The position numbers and the translations under genes are program-made. A DNA stretch of 5,818 nucleotides. It comes from an uncultured Saprospiraceae bacterium. Its GTDB lineage: Bacteria; Bacteroidota; Bacteroidia; Chitinophagales; Saprospiraceae. The DNA lies in the NCBI GenBank assembly GCA_938002705.1, contig CALLAG010000338.1, positions 1 to 5,818 on the forward strand, written 5' to 3'. The notes under the pieces are model-generated. The model worked only from the letters and a program-made list of their open reading frames with translations, was not told where the DNA came from and made no database searches. This document shows, one piece after another, positions 1-5,694 of the stretch (position 1 is the stretch's first letter; each line of letters starts with the position of its first letter).

Positions 1-100
1 CACATTTGACTATAGATTATATGAGTGGGAAGTAGAGATTACCTACCTTATAATCAACAACATAAATGAATCCAGGTCTAATTAGAACCAAGACGCATTC

Positions 101-1729
101 TTAAAGATTTTCAATTATTATTTTTTCTATCATTTCTTGACCAGAATCTAAATCTTGAATTTTTAAAATGTACGTACCAAAAGGAATATTATCTATTTCT
201 AATTTAGACTGATTTTTAGCAACATGAATTATTTTTCCTTCCATAGTTAGGATTAATGATTTATAATTCAAATTTCCTCTAACTGAAATGTTTATAATAT
301 CATTTGCAGGATTTGGGTATATATTGATTGTAGAATTAAAAAAGTTATGTACAGAAGACAGTAGATCCATTCCATCACAATCTTCATCAATTCCATTATT
401 AGGAATTTCTACTGCGCTAGGATTAATATCAGGATTGTTGTCATCACAATCATCCACCAATAAAAACCCATCTTGATCAATGTCATCGTCAAATGTATTA
501 GGATTACAATCATCATCTAAGTCATTATAAGGAATTTCCATAGATCCAGGGTTTACATTGGGATTATCATCATCACAATCAACACTTACATCAAAACCAT
601 CATTATCATTATCTTCCAATTGAACTTCAAATATTAGTAATTCATTTGTTTCACCATTTTCAGTTTGTCCCCCAGCGACGAACAAATATTGATCAGTATT
701 AATCATACTAACTTTCTGTCTTCCTTCATTTAGAGTAATGTTTTGCCAAGTATTTTGTGTTAGGTTATATTCATATAGATTTTCAAATCCTGTTGATCCT
801 CCTCCCAGTATAATTTTGTCACCTATAACACCACCCGAAATGTGCTTTAATGATATTGTATTCTCTAATTGATATGATTCCACTTCATTAGTGATTAGAT
901 CAACAATAATTGCATCTGCTATATCATCACCGGCTATTACAAGTTTGTCTTTGGATGTAATCATGAACGCTAAATCGCTCATTACTCCTATATTAATCAC
1001 TTCAGACGTCTTTTGTAACCTATCAAAAATTTCTACTTCTCTACTCCTATCACCAAAACCACCATGAATTAATATTTTATCCTTATAAAATAAAGCACTT
1101 GGAGATCTTCTTGCAGTAACAAGACTTGATGACTCCCAAGTCATAGTTGACAAATTCAAAATCTCTATATTATTAACTTTTGTATTACCCACTTTCCCAC
1201 CAATGCAATATATGAATTCTTCGTCTTGTATAACTTTAAAATCTCTGTGTGGAAAGGGAGAGGATTCAGATCTCCATTCTTTTGTTTCAATATTAAATAC
1301 ATATAAACTATCTAAATCGTTATCATCGAATAAATAAACTTCATTTCCAATTATATAGCCATCGTCTGCGTCTCTTATTAATTCATACTTTCCCTCTATC
1401 CATTCTAAGTTTTCATTGTCAAAAATGAAATATTCTCGTAGGCCAGTATTAACTCCAAATAAATCAAAAAAGAAAGCATATCTATCATTTGAAAGAATTT
1501 GCGCTCCTGTCATTCCGTCTGAACTATAGTCTTCAGACGTTATTTCTAAATTAGAAAGATTAAGATAGTCAACAGTATTATCACCTCTATCTCCGCCTAC
1601 GAATAATATTTTATCGTCGAATTTAACAGTTGAAATATTGTATCTAGCTTCAGATAGTTCCTTTGTAGTATATTGAGAATAAACTAAAGACATCTGAAAA
1701 AACAAGACTAAGAATAATGAAATTTTCAT
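101..1729 (-). CDS. Secreted Kelch-repeat protein with MopE-type Asp-rich repeats and T9SS sorting domain
   Basis: The 542-residue protein has four visible parts. Residues 1-18 are a signal peptide (MKISLF..., likely cut after VYS). Residues about 32-370 are Kelch-like beta-propeller blades: GG pairs sit at 45-46, 177-178, 223-224, 309-310 and 353-354, with the typical blade-end Trp at 110, 152, 198 and 328. Residues 373-455 hold two MopE-type putative metal-binding repeats (DNDNDGF..DCDD..NP and DIDQDGF..DCDD..NP, each followed by E-I-P-x-N and DxDC). Residues about 468-542 are a type IX secretion sorting domain starting at YPNPA (471-475). From these families it should be exported to the periplasm, cross the outer membrane by T9SS and be anchored or released, with Ca2+ probably bound by the Asp-rich loops. 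Its ligand is unknown. It lies 45 bp downstream of the membrane-protein gene on the same strand and may be co-transcribed. The start is set by the signal peptide. No SD motif is seen, as usual in this phylum. Confidence 0.9.
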   Translation of the reverse strand: MKISLFLVLFFQMSLVYSQYTTKELSEARYNISTVKFDDKILFVGGDRGDNTVDYLNLSNLEITSEDYSSDGMTGAQILSNDRYAFFFDLFGVNTGLREYFIFDNENLEWIEGKYELIRDADDGYIIGNEVYLFDDNDLDSLYVFNIETKEWRSESSPFPHRDFKVIQDEEFIYCIGGKVGNTKVNNIEILNLSTMTWESSSLVTARRSPSALFYKDKILIHGGFGDRSREVEIFDRLQKTSEVINIGVMSDLAFMITSKDKLVIAGDDIADAIIVDLITNEVESYQLENTISLKHISGGVIGDKIILGGGSTGFENLYEYNLTQNTWQNITLNEGRQKVSMINTDQYLFVAGGQTENGETNELLIFEVQLEDNDNDGFDVSVDCDDDNPNVNPGSMEIPYNDLDDDCNPNTFDDDIDQDGFLLVDDCDDNNPDINPSAVEIPNNGIDEDCDGMDLLSSVHNFFNSTINIYPNPANDIINISVRGNLNYKSLILTMEGKIIHVAKNQSKLEIDNIPFGTYILKIQDLDSGQEMIEKIIIENL

Positions 1730-1774
1730 TTTAATAATTTTAATGCAAACTACAAGATTTAAATCATATTTAAT

Positions 1775-2500
1775 TCATTTAAACAATGATCCTACTTTTA
1801 TCTCTTCAACTAAAAAAGGCAAATACGCCAGTACAAACAAAAACAATCCCAACAACTGCACAGACAACAAATAATAAGGCCACTCCCCCATATATGATAA
1901 CAGAGTCGTCACTGGAGGCTTACGCATCGTGTACATGTAGTTAGAGTCCAATAAGTAATTGACGATAAGGGAAAAGATGACATAGACATTAGCAATCCAG
2001 AAGGCATTCCATATATCCCTCTTCTTCATTCTGATACCTAAGACAATCACATAATATAGTGGAATCAAAACCAAAAACCCGTGCATCATCCAATAAGAAA
2101 AATATCCATAGTGAGGAAATCCAAATTCTATGTCAGGGGTGATATTAGCATTTAGGGTACCTACGATAATCCAGAAGTAGATAACTCCCATCCAGAATCT
2201 ATTCTTCGTCAGAATAATAATAGGCGCCATGAATGCAAGAATACGGCAGATATGCACAGGTAAGTCTTCCTTAAGGAGAAACGAGCCATCATATAACACT
2301 CCTATCAACATCACGATATAACCCAATAACGGAATCAGACTCAGTAAAAACAAGAATCGCCACTGTTGGCTTAGGTTTAATAATTTCTTAGCAGTGTACA
2401 TAGATGCAAATCCTACAATTGCAATTATCAGTATAGGATAATAATGTTGTGTAGAGAAAGCATTAAATTCACCTTCTTGATATAGAAAAGCTAAGTCCAT
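1775..2500 (-). CDS. TIGR02206/YwaF-like integral membrane protein
   Basis: The 241-residue protein is strongly hydrophobic, with about seven predicted membrane segments near residues 21-38, 47-68, 84-98, 103-119, 135-156, 165-184 and 207-229. The spacing and motifs match the TIGR02206 (YwaF-like) family: LPVHICR at 80-86, GTLNANITPDI at 114-124, FPH at 128-130, MMHGF at 138-142, NYLLDSNYMYTMRKP at 181-195 and EWPYYLL at 206-212. The length is normal for that family, so the gene looks complete. Its biochemical function is not known; the conserved His and Arg within or next to membrane segments could suggest a transport or intramembrane role, but that is only inference. It is divergent from the peptidase gene across an 80-bp gap and precedes the Kelch gene by 45 bp on the same strand. 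The two may form an operon, although their functions have no obvious link. Confidence 0.9.
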   Translation of the reverse strand: MDLAFLYQEGEFNAFSTQHYYPILIIAIVGFASMYTAKKLLNLSQQWRFLFLLSLIPLLGYIVMLIGVLYDGSFLLKEDLPVHICRILAFMAPIIILTKNRFWMGVIYFWIIVGTLNANITPDIEFGFPHYGYFSYWMMHGFLVLIPLYYVIVLGIRMKKRDIWNAFWIANVYVIFSLIVNYLLDSNYMYTMRKPPVTTLLSYMGEWPYYLLSVQLLGLFLFVLAYLPFLVEEIKVGSLFK

Positions 2501-2529
2501 CTATTGTAGAAGTTAGTTTTTTTCTAAAT

Positions 2530-2544
2530 TACAAGAATCTTGTA
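2530..2544. promoter_or_regulatory. 15-bp palindrome in the divergent intergenic region (candidate operator)
   Basis: TACAAGA-A-TCTTGTA is a perfect odd-centred dyad lying between the divergent starts at 2500 (minus strand) and 2581 (plus strand). A site here could control one or both genes. I see no clear Bacteroidota TAnnTTTG -7 box beside it. Short dyads arise by chance in AT-rich DNA, so binding by a regulator is inferred from position and symmetry only. Confidence 0.3.
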
Positions 2545-2580
2545 TTAATATTCGACATTCATCAATAAACATAAATAAAT

Positions 2581-4707
2581 ATGAAATCTCTTTTTTCTGC
2601 AATCCTTATTTTCAGTTTCTTAAATGTGTCCACAGCTGGAGAAGGTATGTGGATTCCGCTACTCCTCAAGAGTCTCAACGAAGCAGAAATGCAACAAATG
2701 GGAATGAAGTTAACTGCTGAAGATATCTATAGTGTCAATAAAGGCTCACTCAAAGATGCTATCGTCCATTTCGGTGGATTCTGTACAGCAGAGATTATCT
2801 CATCACAAGGACTATTATTAACTAATCATCACTGTGGTTACGGACAGATACAGTCTCACTCTTCTATAGATAATAACTTACTAAAGAACGGTTTCTGGGC
2901 ATCAGATCTCAATGCAGAATTAGCCAATCCTGGATTATTCGCCACATTGATAGATGAGATTATCGACGTATCAGATCAGGTACTTTCTGGTGTAGACGAT
3001 AAGATGAGCGTCAAAGAAAGACAATCAACAATAGATAAGAATATAGATATGATGAGAAAGGAAAGAAAGTTAAAACCCTTCCAAGATATCATCATCAGAC
3101 CATTCTTTCATGGTAATCAATATTTTGCATTCATTACCACAACGTATAATGATGTCAGACTTGTAGGTACACCGCCTGAGTCTATAGGAAAATTTGGTTC
3201 TGATACTGACAACTGGGTATGGCCGAGACATACTGGTGACTTCTCTCTATTCAGAATCTATGCTGGACCTAATAATGAGCCGGCAGAATATTCAGAAAAC
3301 AACAAACCTTACGAGCCTAAGCACCACCTTCCTATATCACTTGACGGTGTATCAGAGGGAGACTTTACGATGGTGTTTGGATTTCCTGGTAGCACACAAC
3401 AATACCTTCCAGCTGTTGCTGTAGAGCAGATCGTAGATGTCCTTAATCCTGCTAAGATCAGCATCAGAGAGAAGGCCCTCGGCATCATAGATAAGTATAT
3501 GAGAAAAGATGAAGCTATCAAATTGCAATATGCTTCTAAGTTTGCAAGAGTTGCTAACTACTGGAAGAAGTGGATAGGTGAATCTCAAGGTATCACAAAA
3601 ACTAAGGGTATAGAAAGAAAACAAAAACTGGAAGCTGAATTCCTTGCAGCACTACCGAAGAATAGTTCTTACTCTAACATCCTCACCGAGTTCGATAAAT
3701 TATACAGCAAGCAAGAACCTTACGCTTATGTACGTGATTACTATAACGAAGTGGCTGGCCGTAACATAGAACTTATGAGAGTAGCAGGTATAGCCCAAAG
3801 GTTAGTCTCTGCCTATGAAAACGAAGGTGTAAGTGGTTATGATAACTTCAAAGGCCGTGTAAAACCATGGTTAGAGAATTTCTACAAAGACTACAGACCT
3901 GAGATCGACGCTGAAGTATTCGCAGCATTGACAGAGATGTATAAGGAGAATGTAAGCCAAGAGTTTATCCCCGCTTTTATGATGTCAGATTATCAGTCCA
4001 CGACACTATTTGATAAATCTGTACTTGCACACAAAGACAAGATGATGGCCGTACTATCTGAAAAGCCAGAAGCTGCAGTAACACAACTCAAGGCAGATCC
4101 CATATATCTCATCGGTGAAGAATGGAAGGCACTCTATGATAATAAAGTTGCAAGGCCTTATAGCAGTACTAAATTTAGCATCGACTCCCTACAGAGACTC
4201 TATATGAAGGCACTCATGGAGACTTTCCCTAATAAGAGATTCTACCCTGATGCAAATAGTACCTTAAGAGTAACTTATGGCAAAATAGATGGCTACACAC
4301 CTATGGATGCAGTAAGGTATACTCCTGTAACATACCTCGAAGGTGCTATGGAAAAATACAAACCAGGTGATTACGAATTTGATATGCCTACTAAGTTAGT
4401 AGACCTATACAATAAAAAAGACTACGGCGACTACGCTGATACTAACGGCAAACTACCAATATGCTTTATAGGCACTAATCATACAACAGGTGGCAACTCT
4501 GGTAGCCCAGCAATAGATGCTAACGGTAACCTAATAGGCCTCAACTTTGACAGAGCCTGGGAAGGGACGATGAGTGATTATAACTATGACAGTTCTATAT
4601 GCCGTAACATCATGGTCGATGCGAGATACATACTTTTCTGCGTAGATAAATTAGCCGGAGCAGGGCACTTAGTGGATGAAATGACGCTTGTGCATCCAAA
4701 GAAATAA
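2581..4707 (+). CDS. S46-family dipeptidyl peptidase, DPP11-type (Asp/Glu-specific)
   Basis: This 708-residue exopeptidase removes dipeptides from the free N-terminus of peptides in the periplasm, supplying amino acids from protein. A signal peptide covers residues 1-19 (cut likely after VSTA), followed by the mature-start GEGMW usual for S46. The triad of the chymotrypsin-like double barrel is visible: His84 in TNHHCGY, Asp220 in WPRHTGDFSLFR and Ser640 in GGNSGSP. The helical domain that caps the active site lies between about residues 280 and 575. Asn211 and Trp212 (TDNW) and Asp657 match the residues known in this family to hold the substrate amino group. Arg658, exactly 18 residues after the catalytic Ser in NFDRAWEGTMSD, matches Arg673 of Porphyromonas gingivalis DPP11 (Ser655), which selects acidic P1 residues; DPP7 has Gly there. 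Length is close to that of known members, so the gene is complete. The stop codon is only 3 bp before the first repeat hairpin, which may shape the mRNA 3' end. Confidence 0.95.
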   Translation: MKSLFSAILIFSFLNVSTAGEGMWIPLLLKSLNEAEMQQMGMKLTAEDIYSVNKGSLKDAIVHFGGFCTAEIISSQGLLLTNHHCGYGQIQSHSSIDNNLLKNGFWASDLNAELANPGLFATLIDEIIDVSDQVLSGVDDKMSVKERQSTIDKNIDMMRKERKLKPFQDIIIRPFFHGNQYFAFITTTYNDVRLVGTPPESIGKFGSDTDNWVWPRHTGDFSLFRIYAGPNNEPAEYSENNKPYEPKHHLPISLDGVSEGDFTMVFGFPGSTQQYLPAVAVEQIVDVLNPAKISIREKALGIIDKYMRKDEAIKLQYASKFARVANYWKKWIGESQGITKTKGIERKQKLEAEFLAALPKNSSYSNILTEFDKLYSKQEPYAYVRDYYNEVAGRNIELMRVAGIAQRLVSAYENEGVSGYDNFKGRVKPWLENFYKDYRPEIDAEVFAALTEMYKENVSQEFIPAFMMSDYQSTTLFDKSVLAHKDKMMAVLSEKPEAAVTQLKADPIYLIGEEWKALYDNKVARPYSSTKFSIDSLQRLYMKALMETFPNKRFYPDANSTLRVTYGKIDGYTPMDAVRYTPVTYLEGAMEKYKPGDYEFDMPTKLVDLYNKKDYGDYADTNGKLPICFIGTNHTTGGNSGSPAIDANGNLIGLNFDRAWEGTMSDYNYDSSICRNIMVDARYILFCVDKLAGAGHLVDEMTLVHPKK

Positions 4708-4710
4708 AAT

Positions 4711-4780
4711 TGTCTGAATCTTGATTTGTAGGATTAGTGGATGACATGATACTAACATCCACAAAATCAAGATTCAGACA
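4711..4780. repeat. Unit 1 inverted-repeat hairpin (short form)
   Basis: Arms TGTCTGAATCTTGATTT (4711-4727) and its exact complement (4764-4780) form a 17-bp perfect stem. An inner 7-bp stem pairs GTGGATG (4737-4743) with CATCCAC (4756-4762) around a 12-nt loop; the left strand has a 9-nt bulge and the right strand 1 nt. It begins 3 bp after the peptidase stop codon, so it could stabilise or end that transcript, although no T-run follows the stem. It lacks the roughly 40-bp inner segment (GGTTGTGAATCAC...) present in units 2-4. Confidence 0.85.
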
Positions 4781-4791
4781 AATAAGCGGCA

Positions 4792-4829
4792 GAATCTTGA
4801 TTTACAGGATTTTAGGATGACATGATAGG
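4792..4829 (+). repeat. Third copy of the arm sequence (A'), direct repeat of 4716-4752
   Basis: The segment starting GAATCTTGATTT...AGGATT...GGATGACATGATA repeats the left half of the hairpin at 4716-4752, with about 32 of 37 positions identical. It is therefore also complementary to the right arm: AAATCAAGATTC (4764-4775) pairs perfectly with GAATCTTGATTT (4792-4803) across a 16-nt loop. That pairing excludes the 4711-4780 stem. It ends about 30 bp before the nuclease start codon. Confidence 0.75.
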
Positions 4830-4858
4830 ACATATTTCCATAACTAAATCTATCAAAA

Positions 4859-5260
4859 ATGAAAGCTTCAGATTTTGATGATCTGACATATAAGATAAAT
4901 GGCTGTGCTATGAAAGTGCACAACACCCTTGGCAATGGTTTTCAAGAAGTCATTTATCAAAGATGTTTAGAAATCGAATTTGCAGAAGCTGGTATAGATT
5001 ATCTAAGGGAACAAGATCAGTCTATCTACTATAATGGAAATGAAGTCGGTACTAGAAGGGCAGATTTTATCGTTGAGGATTTTGTAGTCGTTGAATTGAA
5101 AGCTCTTATAAATTTAGAAAAAGTCCATCTGGCTCAAACCAAAAATTATGTGGTCGCTTATGACAAGCCTATAGGTCTACTATTGAATTTTGGCTCTGAA
5201 AGTCTACAAATAAAAAAAGTATTTAATAATAAATATTTTCCCATCATAAAGAAAATATAA
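4859..5260 (+). CDS. GxxExxY family protein (PDDEXK-type putative nuclease)
   Basis: The 133-residue protein matches the GxxExxY family (TIGR04256 / PDDEXK_3 type), usually about 125-135 residues, so it is full length. In order: the N-terminal helix with YKINGCAMKVHNTLG (11-25), the naming motif Gly27-x-x-Glu30-x-x-Tyr33 in GFQEVIY, then the nuclease-like core with Asp69 (RRADFIV), Glu79 and Lys81 (VVELKA), and Gln93-x-x-x-Tyr97. D...ExK is the metal-binding and catalytic pattern of PDDEXK nucleases, and all of these residues are intact. The cellular substrate of the family is not established. There is no signal peptide, so it should be cytoplasmic. The ATG at 4859 gives the normal family N-terminus; the leader is A-rich without SD. 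Hairpins lie on both sides: 4711-4780 upstream, and another beginning 5 bp after the stop. Fragments of this gene recur in the following units. Confidence 0.9.
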   Translation: MKASDFDDLTYKINGCAMKVHNTLGNGFQEVIYQRCLEIEFAEAGIDYLREQDQSIYYNGNEVGTRRADFIVEDFVVVELKALINLEKVHLAQTKNYVVAYDKPIGLLLNFGSESLQIKKVFNNKYFPIIKKI

Positions 5261-5265
5261 TTGCA

Positions 5266-5480
5266 GTCTGAATCTTGATCTACGGAGTTAGTGGATGGTA
5301 GGATGTAGGATGAAGGTTGTGAATCACTCACCTACACAATCAAGAAATCTTCAAATCCACAAAATCAAGATTCAGACAAATAAGCGGCAGAATCTTGATT
5401 TTCAAGATTTAAGGATGATATGATAGGTAAGATAAATAGCTACGCTATGAAAGTACATAACACCCTTGGCAATAAATTAA
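5266..5480 (+). repeat. Repeat unit 2 (215 bp, long hairpin + core + gene remnant)
   Basis: The outer stem pairs GTCTGAATCTTGAT (5266-5279) with ATCAAGATTCAGAC (5364-5377), 14 perfect pairs. Further in are GTGGAT (5291-5296) with ATCCAC (5355-5360), TGAAG (5311-5315) with CTTCA (5349-5353), and possibly GGTTGTG (5315-5321) with CACAATC (5335-5341, one G-T pair). The conserved core is 5369-5401. Its A' copy can pair with the right arm (5361-5373 with 5390-5402, 13 perfect pairs) or form its own hairpin, AATCTTGA (5391-5398) with TCAAGATT (5402-5409). The unit ends with a remnant of the nuclease gene and AAATTAA. The hairpin sits 5 bp after the nuclease stop codon. Confidence 0.85.
5428..5473 (+). 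pseudogene. Remnant of the GxxExxY gene in unit 2
   Basis: These 46 bp match 4891-4936 of the intact gene at 41 positions and read KINSYAMKVHNTLGN in frame, against KINGCAMKVHNTLGN. The start codon and first ten or so codons are missing: the sequence joins GATAGG directly to TAAGATAAAT, where the intact copy has 61 extra bases, 4830-4890. Nearly everything after codon 26 is also missing, replaced by AAATTAA just before the next unit. It cannot encode the nuclease. Two of the five differences (GTG to GTA, CAC to CAT) are synonymous. Confidence 0.75.
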
Positions 5481-5694
5481 GTCTGAATCTTCGTCTACAG
5501 AGTTAGTAGATGACAGAATATAGCTTATAGGTTGTGAATCACTCACCTCCTCAATCAAGAAATCTATAAATCCACAAAATCTTGATTCAGACAAATAAGC
5601 GGCAGAATCTTGATTTTCAGGATTTTCGGATGTAGGATAGGTAAGATATTTAGCTGCGCTATGAAAGTACATAACACCCTTGGCAATAAATTAA
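5481..5694 (+). repeat. Repeat unit 3 (214 bp, diverged arms)
   Basis: This has the same layout as unit 2, but the outer stem is reduced to GTCTGAATC (5481-5489) with GATTCAGAC (5584-5592). The left arm continues TTCGTC instead of TTGATC, and the right arm reads AAAATCTTGATTCAGAC, with CTTG where the other units have CAAG. The inner stem is kept by paired changes: TTATAG (5525-5530) with CTATAA (5554-5559). The 33-bp core (5584-5616) is identical to that in units 1 and 2. Short GGATG repeats are mostly lost on the left side. Confidence 0.85.
5642..5687 (+). pseudogene. Remnant of the GxxExxY gene in unit 3
   Basis: This is the same 46-bp fragment as in unit 2, with the same two end points. 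It matches the intact gene at 40 of 46 positions and the unit 2 remnant at 43. It reads KIFSCAMKVHNTLGN in frame and runs into AAATTAA and the next hairpin arm. The shared deletion ends and shared synonymous changes show both remnants descend from one deleted copy. Confidence 0.75.

Noticed and set aside
2..85. Plus-strand open frame of 27 codons ending in TAG at 83-85, possibly the end of a gene entering from the left
   Set aside because: Too short to judge in AT-rich DNA, with no recognisable motif. It would converge with the Kelch gene, so it is possible but unsupported.
288..476. 62-codon plus-strand ORF
   Set aside because: Antisense to the Asp-rich and sorting-domain region of the Kelch gene; its Ser/Ile-rich product is the shadow of GAT and AAT codons.
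3194..3624. Three ORFs of 70-90 codons on both strands
   Set aside because: All lie inside the well-supported S46 peptidase coding region in other frames and show no family features.
4711..4780. Rho-independent terminator for the peptidase gene
   Set aside because: The stem is strong and well placed, but it is AT-rich and followed by AAATAAGCGG rather than a T-run. The same stem recurs as part of the repeat, so it is annotated as a repeat.
5445..5672. 75-codon minus-strand ORF
   Set aside because: It runs across two repeat units and both gene remnants in antisense. Its length is explained by repeat structure, and it has no recognisable domain.
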